From Pseudomonadota bacterium (GTDB taxonomy: Bacteria > Pseudomonadota > Alphaproteobacteria > Acetobacterales > Acetobacteraceae): a stretch of 37,353 nt of DNA. Location: the NCBI GenBank assembly GCA_019351895.1, contig JABBOH010000032.1:1-37353 (forward strand), in the 5' to 3' direction. Below the pieces are notes generated by a model. That model saw only the letters and a list, made by a program, of their open reading frames with translations, did no database searches and was not told the origin of the DNA. A program made the translations under genes and the position numbers. Below are positions 1-7,895 of this stretch, one piece after another (within the stretch, counting starts at the first letter, position 1; each line of letters begins with the position of its first letter).

Positions 1-41
1 CGATCGACGAGATCTACACGGCGTCGACGGTCAAGGTCTGA
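1..41 (+). CDS. C-terminal end of an unidentified upstream gene (partial)
   Basis: The frame beginning at base 3 reads IDEIYTASTVKV and ends at TGA 39-41. A perfect hairpin follows at once, which fits the end of a rightward gene. Twelve residues are too few to assign a family, and the frame could be fortuitous. Confidence 0.35.
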   Translation, partial: IDEIYTASTVKV

Positions 42-60
42 CGCTGGCACTGCCTTGCGG

Positions 61-87
61 GAGCCGGCGCTTTGACGGCGCCGGCTC
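61..87 (+). terminator. Hairpin after the partial gene, candidate terminator
   Basis: GAGCCGGCGC (61-70) pairs perfectly with GCGCCGGCTC (78-87) across a 7-base loop. Only a mixed TCTCTC tract follows rather than a run of T, so this is an imperfect intrinsic terminator or a 3' stabilising hairpin. It separates the upstream gene from gltX. Confidence 0.45.
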
Positions 88-109
88 TCTCGGGCATGGG
101 CTGCGTATC

Positions 110-1456
110 ATGAACACGCGCACCCCCCTGCTCCGTTTCGCTCCAAGCCCCACCGGCTACCTCCATGTCGGCAACCTACGCACCGCGGTTGCCAACTACC
201 TCTTCGCCCGGCGTCACGGTGGCCAGCTTCTGCTGCGCATGGACGACACCGATGCCGCCCGGTCGCGCGTCGAGTTCGAAGACGCGATCCAGGAGGATCT
301 CCGCTGGCTTGGCATTGGCTGGGACCAGTATGCGCGGCAGTCCGAGCGGCTCGACCGCTACGCCGCCGCCGCCGAACGGCTCAAGGCTTCCGGGCACCTC
401 TATCCCTGCTTCGAAAGTGAGGAGGAACTCGCCTCCAAGCGCGCGATGCGTCTCAAGCGCCGCCTCCCGCCGGTCTATGACCGCGCCATGCTCGCGCTGA
501 CGCCCGAGCAGCGCGCCGCGGCCGAGGCCAACGGCAAGCGCCCCTACTGGCGCTTCAAGCTCTCCGGAGAGACCGTCACCTGGACCGATCTCGTCTTCGG
601 CGAGCGCCGGGTGAAGCTGCCGAGCGTCTCCGACCCCGTGCTGATCCGCGCCGACGGCACGCCGCTCTACACCTTCACCTCGGTCGTGGACGATCTCGAC
701 TTCGGCGTCACCCATGTCATCCGGGGCGAGGACCACGTCACCAACACCGGCATCCAGATCGACCTCATGGCGGCCCTCGGCGGCCATCCCGCCGGCATCG
801 GCTTCGCGCATCTGCCGCTGCTGACGGATGCCGAAGGCGGCAAGCTCTCCAAGCGCTTCGACAGCCTTTCAGTGCGCAGCCTGCGCAAAGATGGGCTGGA
901 GCCCGATGCCATCATCGCCTACCTCGCCCGCCTCGGCTCGGCCGACGACATGGCGCCGCTGACGCGGGACGAACTTGCCCAGACCTTCGACCTCGGCCGG
1001 ATGTCGCATTCGGCGGCAATCTTCGACCCGCGCCAGTTGCTCGGCATCAACCGGCACCTGCTGCACCGGTTGAGCTTCGGCGACGTCGCGAGCCGGCTGC
1101 CGCCTAGCGCCACCGAGGCCTTCTGGCTTGCCGTTCGGGGCAATCTCGATCTGCTCTCCGAGGCGCGGGACTGGTGGCGCATCGTCTCCGACGACATCGT
1201 GCCGCCGCACCAGCCGGAGGAGGCAGCGTTCCTGAGCGCCGCCGCCGAGCATCTGCCCGCCGAGCCATGGGACGCGACGACGGCAGCCACCTGGACCAAG
1301 GCGCTCGGGGCGGCCACCGGCCGCAAAGGGAAGGCCTTGTTCCACCCGCTGCGGCTGGCGCTCACGGGCGAGGAGAGCGGCCCCGATCTGCGTGATCTGC
1401 TGCCGCTGATCGGCCACGACCGCGCCCGTCGGCGACTGCTCGGCTCAGCGGGATAG
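110..1456 (+). CDS. gltX: Glutamate--tRNA ligase (GluRS)
   Basis: Class I aminoacyl-tRNA synthetase that charges tRNA with glutamate in the cytoplasm. The 448-residue product has the HIGH-type motif as HVGN at residues 19-22, inside APSPTGYLHVGN, and the KMSKS-type loop as KLSKR at 245-249. Between them lie the usual Rossmann and stem-contact blocks, including RGEDHVTNT near 205-213. Only one cysteine (C100) sits in the region where E. coli GluRS binds zinc, so that site appears absent. The start is the first ATG; no good ribosome site is visible before it. Alphaproteobacteria often carry two GluRS genes and make Gln-tRNA indirectly through GatCAB. Whether this copy is the discriminating one cannot be told from sequence alone. 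Its stop lies five bases from the stop of the convergent small membrane gene. Confidence 0.95.
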   Translation: MNTRTPLLRFAPSPTGYLHVGNLRTAVANYLFARRHGGQLLLRMDDTDAARSRVEFEDAIQEDLRWLGIGWDQYARQSERLDRYAAAAERLKASGHLYPCFESEEELASKRAMRLKRRLPPVYDRAMLALTPEQRAAAEANGKRPYWRFKLSGETVTWTDLVFGERRVKLPSVSDPVLIRADGTPLYTFTSVVDDLDFGVTHVIRGEDHVTNTGIQIDLMAALGGHPAGIGFAHLPLLTDAEGGKLSKRFDSLSVRSLRKDGLEPDAIIAYLARLGSADDMAPLTRDELAQTFDLGRMSHSAAIFDPRQLLGINRHLLHRLSFGDVASRLPPSATEAFWLAVRGNLDLLSEARDWWRIVSDDIVPPHQPEEAAFLSAAAEHLPAEPWDATTAATWTKALGAATGRKGKALFHPLRLALTGEESGPDLRDLLPLIGHDRARRRLLGSAG

Positions 1457-1461
1457 GACGG

Positions 1462-1695
1462 TCACGTCCCGCGTTGACTTGCGGCGCGCAATGCCCCCAG
1501 CGACAGGATCACGGCGAGCCCCGCGAAGAACACGACCGCCGGCAGCCAGTCCCGAAGGCCCATGAAGGGCAGCACCCGCCAGCCGATCACGACCCAGACC
1601 ACGATCGCGCCGGCGAAGACGCCGTCATCGACAAACAGGCCCCAAACCTCGTCCCAGATCAGCCGGAGCGTGCCCATGACACGGTTCTCGCTCAT
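1462..1695 (-). CDS. Small two-helix membrane protein, partner of the ExxE transporter-like gene
   Basis: Product of 77 residues with two hydrophobic segments, about residues 25-45 and 50-70, and no recognisable catalytic motif. Its ATG overlaps the stop of the upstream membrane gene by four bases (1692-1695), so the two are almost certainly translated as a coupled pair and may form one complex. I do not recognise the family. The N-terminus (MSENRVMGTLRLIWDEVWGL) is amphipathic and probably cytoplasmic. It is convergent with gltX. Its function is unknown; an accessory role in the transport or assembly of its partner is a guess from the coupling. Confidence 0.75.
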   Translation of the reverse strand: MSENRVMGTLRLIWDEVWGLFVDDGVFAGAIVVWVVIGWRVLPFMGLRDWLPAVVFFAGLAVILSLGALRAASQRGT

Positions 1696-2456
1696 CGCGC
1701 GCTACCCGCGGGCGCCAGCGCGCGGCGGCGCGTGACGAGGGAGACAGTACCCAGCGCGGCCAGCAGGAAGCCCAGGCAAAGCCAAAGCAGCGACAGATCC
1801 CCGCCCGGCCAGGGGATGCTGGCCCCCTCGCCGACCCAAAAGGTGCCGTAGCTGCAGAGCAGCACGCCGACCGCGAATTTCAGGATATTTTCGGGGATCA
1901 TCGAGACCGGACGCCTGAGGGCGGCGCCCAGCAGAACGACCACGCAAAAGGCCGCGAGCGCGCCAAGCGCGGCGGGGACAAGGAGGCCGCGCCCGGAGGC
2001 GCCTACCGCGATCACGATGAAGACGACCTCGATCCCCTCGATCATGGTGATCTTGAAGGCGGCGGAAACCGCCATCGCATCCCAGCCGGAGCGGCGCAAC
2101 CCGCCGGCCCCCAGCGCCTCCCGCTGACGCGCGTAGAGCGCGTCCTCATCGTGCAGCGGGATGACGCCGGCGCTCCGCAGTATGGCCTTTCGCAACCACC
2201 GCATGCCGAACAGCAGCGCCAGCGCGCCCAGCGTAAGTTGGACCGCGCCGAGGGGAATGCTGGTCAGCAAAGGTCCTATCACGGCGACCAGGACCAGCAG
2301 TACCAGCATGGCGGAGGCGCTTCCGCCGAGGGCACTGCGCCAGCCGCGCGTGGCGCCGACGGCCAGCACCACCGTCAGCGCCTCCACGAACTCCACCAGG
2401 GAGGCGAGGAAGGCTGCCAGGACGGACGGTCCCGCATGGATGAAATCAGCTGGCAT
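1692..2456 (-). CDS. Polytopic membrane protein with duplicated ExxE motif (COG4280-like), putative cation transporter
   Basis: Product of 254 residues, mostly hydrophobic, with about seven membrane spans. Two related segments are visible: VEFVEALTVVLAVG near residues 21-34 and IEGIEVVFIVIAVG near 139-152. This gives a repeated E-x-x-E motif in a membrane helix (E22/E25 and E140/E143). Duplicated acidic motifs of this kind occur in cation transporters such as the FTR1 and UPF0016/GDT1 families, so transport of a divalent or iron cation is plausible, but this is analogy and not an assignment. The ATG at 2456 has a strong ribosome site, AAGGAGA on the minus strand (2462-2468). A perfect 8-bp inverted repeat lies just upstream. 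The gene is coupled to the 77-residue protein downstream. Confidence 0.8.
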   Translation of the reverse strand: MPADFIHAGPSVLAAFLASLVEFVEALTVVLAVGATRGWRSALGGSASAMLVLLVLVAVIGPLLTSIPLGAVQLTLGALALLFGMRWLRKAILRSAGVIPLHDEDALYARQREALGAGGLRRSGWDAMAVSAAFKITMIEGIEVVFIVIAVGASGRGLLVPAALGALAAFCVVVLLGAALRRPVSMIPENILKFAVGVLLCSYGTFWVGEGASIPWPGGDLSLLWLCLGFLLAALGTVSLVTRRRALAPAGSAR

Positions 2457-2472
2457 CGAGGTCTCCTTGCTT

Positions 2473-2496
2473 CGGCAGGGAATATAGGCCCTGCCG
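2473..2496. promoter_or_regulatory. 24-bp inverted repeat upstream of the ExxE membrane operon
   Basis: CGGCAGGG (2473-2480) and CCCTGCCG (2489-2496) are perfect complements separated by eight bases, AATATAGG. The repeat sits between the stop of the chemoreceptor gene and the ribosome site of the membrane gene. It could terminate the chemoreceptor transcript or serve as an operator for the membrane operon. No T-run follows on the minus strand, which favours the operator or a leader hairpin. Confidence 0.4.
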
Positions 2497-2543
2497 CGCG
2501 CGCGGGAACCTTGGGCGACGATAACGACTTCGCCGCGGGCGTC

Positions 2544-4172
2544 TCAGAACTCGCTCCACTCCTCCGCTTCGGCCGTGGCGAGCCGCGTGCTGCCCTTCGG
2601 CGAGATTTTTGAGCCCGAAATTGCGGCGACCCGCGGCTTGGCTGCCATGGGTCTGACGACAGGCCGCACTGGCACACCGGCACTGCCGCCGCCAGCGCTT
2701 CTGCCGCCCGCACTTCTGGCCGTCGTGCTCCGGCCGCCGGTGCCGGTCGCTGCCAGCGGCTCGGCCGGTTGAGCGGTCCTGAAGCGCCTGACCATCCCCG
2801 CCAACTGCTCCGCCTCACGCAGCAGATCCCCGCAGGCGGCCGTCGTCTCCTCCACCATCGCGGCATTCTGCTGCGTCATCTGATCCATCTGGTGGACCGC
2901 CGTGTTCACCTGATCGAGGCCCGTGGCCTGTTCCCGCGCCGAGGCCGCGATGTCCACGATCAAGTCGTTCAGCTTCGCCACCTGCCCGACGATGCGCCCC
3001 AGCGCACTCCCGGTCTCGGCGACGAGGGTCACCCCCGCCTGAACCTGCTGGCCCGAGCCCGAGATGAGGCCCTTGATTTCCTTCGCGGCATCCGCCGAGC
3101 GCTGCGCCAGGGCGCGCACCTCCGTCGCGACCACGGCGAAGCCGCGGCCGGCGTCGCCCGCACGCGCGGCCTCCACCCCGGCGTTCAGCGCCAGCAGATT
3201 GGTCTGGAAAGCGATTTCATCGATGACACCGATGATGTTGCCGATCTGCCGCGACGACTGTTCGATGCCGTTCATCGCCGTCACGGTCTTCTCGACCACG
3301 GCCGTCGATGTCTCGGCGTCCTTCTTCGCGGTCACGACAAGGGTGCGGATGTCATCCGCGCCTTGCGCCGTCCGGCGCACGGTCTGCGTGATCTCGGTCA
3401 GAGCGGCCGCAGTCTCCTCCAAGCTCGCGGCCTGCTGCTCGGTGCGCTGGGAGAGGCTGTCGGAGGCATGGGAAAGCTCGCCAACGCCGGAATTCACCCC
3501 GGAGGCGCTCCCCGAGATCGACATCATGGCCTCCTCGAGCCGGGCCAGCGAGACGTTGAAATTCTCCGCGAGTGCCACGAAGCGGTCTGGGAATGCGTCG
3601 GTTATCCGGGCCGTCAGGTCGCCCTCGGCGAGCGCCAGAAGTGCTGAGCTCATGGCGTTGATCACCCCCGTGACGCGGGCCGCCTCATCCTTGATGCCCG
3701 CTTCCGCCGTCACCTGGGCATGGACGTCGCTGAGCGAGCCGCAGGCGCGGGCGACCGTGCCGTCGGCGGAGAAGCGGCAGCCGCCCGTCGCGCGGAACCA
3801 GCGATAGCTGTTGTCGGGCATCCGCAGCCGGTACATCGCGTCGTAGCCGGTCTTGCCCGTCTTGTCGGTCAGATGATGGCTGAAGGCGGCGAAGGTCTTC
3901 TCGATGTCGTCCGGATGCAGACGATCCGACCAGGACTGCATGACGTTTGGATAATCGGCCTCGCTGCGAAAGCCGCAGAGGCGGCGAAATTCGGGCGACC
4001 ATGTCCATGTCGCCTGCGGATGGACCGGATCGGCGTTGGGCATGACGGCTTCCCAGAGGCCGATGCCACAGGCCTCGTCGAGAACATGGCACCTCTCCGT
4101 GACCTCATGCAGTTGCGCCTGCAGCGCTGCGATCCGCTTGCCTCCGCCGATAGATGGAAACAGTGCAACCAT
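2544..4172 (-). CDS. Soluble PAS-domain methyl-accepting chemotaxis protein with C-terminal EWSEF tether
   Basis: Chemoreceptor of 542 residues that feeds the CheA/CheW array. No membrane span is visible: the N-terminus runs from a short coiled segment into a PAS fold (about residues 35-150, with [11 protein letters not shown] and YRWFRATGG), so it should sense an intracellular signal. A HAMP-like segment near 160-215 leads into the signalling coiled coil, whose tip reads [20 protein letters not shown] near 315-335. The last five residues, EWSEF, fit the xWxxF pentapeptide that binds CheR and sometimes CheB in other receptors, after a flexible Gly/Ser/Arg-rich linker. The ribosome site AGGGGGG lies just upstream of the ATG. 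The ligand is unknown. Confidence 0.92.
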   Translation of the reverse strand: MVALFPSIGGGKRIAALQAQLHEVTERCHVLDEACGIGLWEAVMPNADPVHPQATWTWSPEFRRLCGFRSEADYPNVMQSWSDRLHPDDIEKTFAAFSHHLTDKTGKTGYDAMYRLRMPDNSYRWFRATGGCRFSADGTVARACGSLSDVHAQVTAEAGIKDEAARVTGVINAMSSALLALAEGDLTARITDAFPDRFVALAENFNVSLARLEEAMMSISGSASGVNSGVGELSHASDSLSQRTEQQAASLEETAAALTEITQTVRRTAQGADDIRTLVVTAKKDAETSTAVVEKTVTAMNGIEQSSRQIGNIIGVIDEIAFQTNLLALNAGVEAARAGDAGRGFAVVATEVRALAQRSADAAKEIKGLISGSGQQVQAGVTLVAETGSALGRIVGQVAKLNDLIVDIAASAREQATGLDQVNTAVHQMDQMTQQNAAMVEETTAACGDLLREAEQLAGMVRRFRTAQPAEPLAATGTGGRSTTARSAGGRSAGGGSAGVPVRPVVRPMAAKPRVAAISGSKISPKGSTRLATAEAEEWSEF

Positions 4173-4260
4173 CGAAGCCCCCCTCAGGTGTTGTCCGCGC
4201 CGAGGCTAACGCACCAGAGATGAAGGTTCGGTAACCGAAACAGGCTGCCCCCGGCTTGCC

Positions 4261-5136
4261 TCAGAGCCGCTTGCTGAAGAAAAGCCGGTGGTGCGGCGCC
4301 GGGTAGGCGTCGAGCCGGCCGAAGGCCCGATAGCCGTGGCGCGGATAGAATTCCGGTGCCTGAAAGCTGAAGGTGTCGAGCCAGACGCCGCGGCAGCCCC
4401 GCGCCCGCGCCGCATCCTCCGCCCGCCGCAGCAGGGCGGTGCCGAGCCCCTGCCCCCGCGCGCGCTCCGGCACGAAAAGGAGATCGACGAACAGCCAGTG
4501 GTAGTAGCTGCGGCCCCAGAGCCCCGCGCCGATCGCGCCATCCGCGTCCTCGACCAGAAGTGCGAGGTCAGCGTCCGGCCAATATCCGCCGCCGAGCCGG
4601 GTGTCGTTGAAACGGCTCAGCGGGTCGCCGATCGCCTCCTTCAGTGCCGGTTCCGGTGCGGCCACCTGTTCGATCGCCGGATGCGGCTCGACACCGGGCG
4701 CGGAAGCGCCGAGCGGTTTGCTGAGGAAGAACCGCTGGTGCGGGGCGGGATAATCCGCGATTTCGCCGAAGACCCTGTAGCCGTGACGCTCGTAGAATCC
4801 CCGCGCCTGAAAGCTGAAGGTGTCGAGCCACACACCGACCGCCCCCCAGGCCCGGCCCTGGGCCTCGGCCATCGCGAGCAGGGCGGAGCCGAGGGCCTGC
4901 CCGCGCCGGTTCTCGGGCACGTAGATGAGCTCGATAAACAGCCAGTCGTAGTAGAAGCGGCCGCTGAGGCCGCCGGCGACGCCGCCGTCCGCGCCACGGA
5001 TGACGAGGCAGAGGTCGTGCTCGGGCCAGTCCCCGGCGCCTGCCCGCCCATCGCTGAAGACGCTCAAAGGGGCGCGCAACGCCTCGCGATGCTCCGCCAG
5101 GGGACGTTCCGGTTCGATGATGCGGTGTCTGTCCAT
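4261..5136 (-). CDS. Tandem GNAT-family N-acetyltransferase (two fused domains)
   Basis: The 291-residue protein consists of two homologous GNAT folds, about residues 1-148 and 160-291. Each has the acetyl-CoA pyrophosphate-binding signature (RGQALGSALL in the first, RGQGLGTALL in the second) followed by the identical string VWLDTFSFQA and the shared pattern FY-x-RHGYR-x-FG and YPAPH. A single GNAT protein is about 145 residues, so this is an internal duplication and fusion. Both domains keep the cofactor motif, so neither is obviously dead. The acceptor substrate cannot be predicted. The start lies nine bases after the stop of the O-antigen-ligase-like gene, suggesting one transcript; an 88-base gap separates it from the chemoreceptor gene. 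Confidence 0.9.
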   Translation of the reverse strand: MDRHRIIEPERPLAEHREALRAPLSVFSDGRAGAGDWPEHDLCLVIRGADGGVAGGLSGRFYYDWLFIELIYVPENRRGQALGSALLAMAEAQGRAWGAVGVWLDTFSFQARGFYERHGYRVFGEIADYPAPHQRFFLSKPLGASAPGVEPHPAIEQVAAPEPALKEAIGDPLSRFNDTRLGGGYWPDADLALLVEDADGAIGAGLWGRSYYHWLFVDLLFVPERARGQGLGTALLRRAEDAARARGCRGVWLDTFSFQAPEFYPRHGYRAFGRLDAYPAPHHRLFFSKRL

Positions 5137-5145
5137 GATCCCGCA

Positions 5146-6537
5146 TCATGCCGCAGCCTCGGCCATGCGGCCAGCCTCAGGCGACCGCCCAGCCTCCGGC
5201 GACGGCCCAGCCTCGCCCATGCGCGCAGCCTCCCAGTCGGCGCGGGCGAATGAGGCCGAGACCCATGCGAACATCAGGCTCGCCGTCGTCGCGATCAGCG
5301 TGTTGTCCGTCGCCGAATGCAGCGCGAAGACCAGGAACACCAGCACCATGACCGCCCGCTCCGCGCCCGTCATGAAGCGCGTGCCGTGACGCAGCCACAG
5401 GCCGCACAGAAGCACCAGCAACCCGAGACCGAGCGCGCCGCCTTCCACCCCGATCCGCAGGTATTCGTCATGCGCGGCGTTGGTCCCGAGCAGATGGAAC
5501 AGCAACGTGCCGACCGGCACGAGCACCTTGCCGGACCCGGTGCCCCAACCCCACCAGGGGGATTGCGCGAAGGCCGCCTCGTAGATCGGCCAGATCAAGG
5601 TGCGGTGGCTGAGGCTGATCGCATCGCCCTGGGACGCGAGGCTCAGCACGCGCACGAAGCCCAGCAGCGGCGCGGCCAGCACTGCCACGGCGGGCGCCGC
5701 GCCGACCGCGAGCAGAACTGGAATCCGCAGGCGCCAAGGCCATCGCGGCGAAGGAACCGCCGCCGTGACCAGCAGGATCAACAACAGCGCCAGGGCCAGC
5801 GGCGCCCGCGCGCCGGTCAGCACAAGGACCAGGAGGTCGCCGCCGAGCAAAGCGAGATGCCAGGGGCGGGCGCCCCGCACCTGCTCGAGCAGGAGAGCGT
5901 ACACGCTGATGAGGGCGAAACCCGCGAGAAACGCCGGCAGGGTGGATGCGGCGAGCCGGAATGCGCCATCCTCGACGGCATAGAGGGGACGCAGCCCGGC
6001 CGCCGCCAGACAGACCCCGAAGCCGAGAATGACGATGGGCGCCGCAATGACCGCCCCGATCACGTGCCGGCACCAGCGACTCGAGAGCCGGCACCAGGAA
6101 AAGGCGAAGGGCGCCGCCGAGCCGATCAGGCTGCGGAGACTGTCCGCCATCGTGAGGCCGGGCCAGAAGCCGTGCAGGATGCCCGCGCCGAACATGAGAA
6201 GGAAGGCGAGGCCAGGGTTGACGGCGTCGAACCGCGCGCCGTAGCGCAGCAGGCAGAGGGCGAGAAGCACGAGGCCCACGCCCTTGTCGATGGCGATGAT
6301 GGCCGGCCCTCCGCCGATGAGGTCACCGAGCCACATCTCGGGGCAGGTGGCGAGAAGCGCGAGCCAGAGCGCGGTCGCCTCAGCCGGAAAGGCCGTCGCG
6401 AGACCAAGCGCCGCCGCCGCCGGCAACAGGGCCAATGCCGGCCAGAATTCCGAGGGGGCGAACCAGGCGAGGCCGAGCCCCGCGATGAGCGCGCTGCCCG
6501 GCAGCAGGAGCGAGATCGGAACCCCGGGCCATTCCAT
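5146..6537 (-). CDS. O-antigen ligase / polymerase-like membrane protein (Wzy_C type)
   Basis: The 463-residue protein has about ten to twelve hydrophobic segments. It carries the family hallmarks LTGARAPLALALLL in a mid-protein helix and NAAHDEYLRIGVEGG in the large periplasmic loop near the C-terminal third, followed by the final helices. Members join polysaccharide repeat units or transfer them to lipid A core at the periplasmic face. No glycosyltransferase or other polysaccharide gene is nearby, so the substrate is open. The cytoplasmic tail contains an imperfect repeat of SPEAGR. The ATG at 6537 follows GGCGGA closely. An 18-bp tandem duplication lies upstream. The downstream GNAT gene is probably co-transcribed. 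Confidence 0.85.
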   Translation of the reverse strand: MEWPGVPISLLLPGSALIAGLGLAWFAPSEFWPALALLPAAAALGLATAFPAEATALWLALLATCPEMWLGDLIGGGPAIIAIDKGVGLVLLALCLLRYGARFDAVNPGLAFLLMFGAGILHGFWPGLTMADSLRSLIGSAAPFAFSWCRLSSRWCRHVIGAVIAAPIVILGFGVCLAAAGLRPLYAVEDGAFRLAASTLPAFLAGFALISVYALLLEQVRGARPWHLALLGGDLLVLVLTGARAPLALALLLILLVTAAVPSPRWPWRLRIPVLLAVGAAPAVAVLAAPLLGFVRVLSLASQGDAISLSHRTLIWPIYEAAFAQSPWWGWGTGSGKVLVPVGTLLFHLLGTNAAHDEYLRIGVEGGALGLGLLVLLCGLWLRHGTRFMTGAERAVMVLVFLVFALHSATDNTLIATTASLMFAWVSASFARADWEAARMGEAGPSPEAGRSPEAGRMAEAAA

Positions 6538-6574
6538 TCCGCCATCGTATCATGAACGGAAGCCCGGATGTAGC

Positions 6575-6610
6575 CCGTCGTCACATCCGCAACCGTCGCC
6601 ACATCCGCGA
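6575..6610. repeat. 18-bp tandem duplication
   Basis: Two adjacent 18-base units, 6575-6592 and 6593-6610, share CCGTCG-Y-CACATCCGC and differ at two positions. They lie in the gap between DUF6481 and the O-antigen-ligase-like gene, where they could affect the promoter of the latter or be simple replication slippage. Confidence 0.6.
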
Positions 6611-6635
6611 GAAAAGTCGGGGGCGCAGCCTGAGC

Positions 6636-7004
6636 TCAGCGGCGACGCAGCTTGCGGGCCGCGTAGCGGGCATCGCGCGCCGCCTTCTGCTGGGCCTTCA
6701 ACTCGAGCTCCGCCTCCTGGGCGGCGACGGCTGCGGCCTTTTCGGCGGCGAGCCGCTCAGCTTCTTCCTGACGCCGCCGCTCGGCCTCGATGGCTTGGCG
6801 GGCGAGTTCCTCCTGGCGGAGGCGTTCGCGCTCGGCGGTGCGGATGGCTCGGGCCTCGGCGACCTTACGGCGCTCCTCCGCCAGCTGGATCAGCCTCGGA
6901 TCGTCCGGGGCCGGCCGCGCCTTGAATTTCTCCAGGAGGTCTTGCTTAGCCTTCAGCGCCGCGTCCCGGCGCTCGATGAAGTTATTGTCCTTGAAGCCAG
7001 CCAT
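6636..7004 (-). CDS. DUF6481 family protein, charged coiled coil
   Basis: I chose the ATG at 7002-7004, giving 122 residues that begin MAGFKDNNFIERRDAALKAK, a start typical of the DUF6481 proteins of Alphaproteobacteria. The frame stays open upstream to 7337, but that part lies over the cold-shock gene on the other strand and is not believable. After residue 45 the protein is almost entirely Ala/Glu/Arg/Lys in heptad-like patterns (ERRRQEEAERLAAEKAAA), predicting one long helix, and it ends in a basic cluster RKLRRR. No enzyme motif or membrane span is present. The function is not known. It is divergent from cspA, with a 241-base gap holding both promoters. Confidence 0.8.
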   Translation of the reverse strand: MAGFKDNNFIERRDAALKAKQDLLEKFKARPAPDDPRLIQLAEERRKVAEARAIRTAERERLRQEELARQAIEAERRRQEEAERLAAEKAAAVAAQEAELELKAQQKAARDARYAARKLRRR

Positions 7005-7099
7005 ACTCTCATCTCTTGCTCGCGACGCAGACGGACCGTCGGTCGATGCCGGGTCCTCCTTGCCGATGGTTTTGGTGCGTGGCGCTACATACACTGCCT

Positions 7100-7123
7100 G
7101 GGCGCGGGTGGAAGCGCCCTTTT
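7100..7123 (+). terminator. Terminator-like hairpin in the cold-shock leader region
   Basis: GGGCGC (7100-7105) pairs with GCGCCC (7114-7119) over an 8-base loop and is followed by TTTT (7120-7123). A second dyad follows: GCAGGCGG (7124-7131) with CCGCCTGC (7151-7158). No plus-strand gene ends here, so the structure probably belongs to the leader RNA of the cold-shock gene or ends a short unannotated transcript. Confidence 0.35.
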
Positions 7124-7245
7124 GCAGGCGGGCAGGCCCGCGCCCAACGACCGCCTGCCCCGCAACTATCTTGCATGGGCGGGGTAGCGGTCCGGGCACA
7201 GCGGGGCTATCTGTGCTTCTCTGCAATTCTGAAGAGTGATCTACT

Positions 7246-7452
7246 ATGGCGACTGGTACGGTAAAATGGTTCAACCTGGACAAGGGGTATGGTTTCATCA
7301 CTCCCCAGGACGGCGGCAAGGACGTGTTCCTCCACATAACGGCGGTGCAGGCGGCGGGCCTGAATAGCGTGAATGACGGGCAGAAGGTCAGCTACGACGT
7401 AGTGACCGAGCGCGGCAAACAGGCCGCTGCCAATCTGAAGAAGATCGGCTGA
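7246..7452 (+). CDS. Cold-shock protein, CspA family
   Basis: Single cold-shock domain of 68 residues, the normal length, which binds single-stranded RNA or DNA and melts RNA structure. The nucleic-acid contacts are plain: KWFNLDKGYGFI contains RNP1 (residues 14-19) and VFLHI is RNP2 (residues 27-31). The ribosome site GAAGAG precedes the ATG. The leader holds two hairpins, as expected for CspA-type genes that are controlled through mRNA structure, although a cold response cannot be deduced here. A strong intrinsic terminator follows the stop, so the gene is monocistronic. Confidence 0.96.
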   Translation: MATGTVKWFNLDKGYGFITPQDGGKDVFLHITAVQAAGLNSVNDGQKVSYDVVTERGKQAAANLKKIG

Positions 7453-7463
7453 TTTGATACCCT

Positions 7464-7496
7464 CCGCCCCGGGCCTGCCCGGGGCGGTTTCTTTTT
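7464..7496 (+). terminator. Strong intrinsic terminator after the cold-shock gene
   Basis: CCGCCCCGG (7464-7472) pairs with CCGGGGCGG (7479-7487) over a 6-base loop and is followed by TTTCTTTTT (7488-7496). This is the clearest rho-independent terminator in the window. Confidence 0.93.
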
Positions 7497-7559
7497 GCGC
7501 CGCCGGCTATCGTTCGGGCGGGTTCGACAGTCCGCCCTTCCTCATTACGGAGAGACGGA

Positions 7560-7886
7560 ATGAAACTTCGCATGGCCTTCGCCGGCGCTGCCGCCGGGCT
7601 GGTGCTGAGTTCGGCCGCGGCCTTCGCCGAACCGAATTTGCCTGCCTGCGATAGCCCCCAGGCGCGGAGCGGCATTGATTTCGCCCTCCAGAAGTCGAAA
7701 GCCCCGTTCAGCGTCACCGATCTCGCGGGCATCACCACCGACAAGCAGAGCAGCAACGAGGTGGCGTGCCTTGCCATCGCCACGCTCTCCAACGGCAGCC
7801 ACCGCCCGATCGGCTACAAATTCCGCATCTACAACGGCAAGGTTCAGAGCTGGGTCGGCCTCTTCGTCATGAAAGGCGTGAAGTAG
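7560..7886 (+). CDS. Small secreted hypothetical protein
   Basis: Product of 108 residues with a classical signal peptide: MKLRMAF, a hydrophobic Ala/Gly/Leu core, then a likely cut after AAAFA near residue 23. The mature part of about 85 residues has two cysteines (in PACDSP and EVACLAIA) that could form a periplasmic disulfide. It ends in a pattern that looks like beta strands (GYKFRIYNGKVQSWVGLFVM). The ribosome site GGAGAGA (7549-7555) is good. I do not recognise the family. It follows the cspA terminator, so it has its own promoter, and it is convergent with dmeF, whose stop lies ten bases away. Confidence 0.8.
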   Translation: MKLRMAFAGAAAGLVLSSAAAFAEPNLPACDSPQARSGIDFALQKSKAPFSVTDLAGITTDKQSSNEVACLAIATLSNGSHRPIGYKFRIYNGKVQSWVGLFVMKGVK

Positions 7887-7895
7887 CGGACCGCC

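Noticed and set aside
7005-7337. N-terminal extension of the DUF6481 frame
   Set aside because: It lies over the cold-shock gene and its leader; the internal ATG at 7004 gives the family's normal start.
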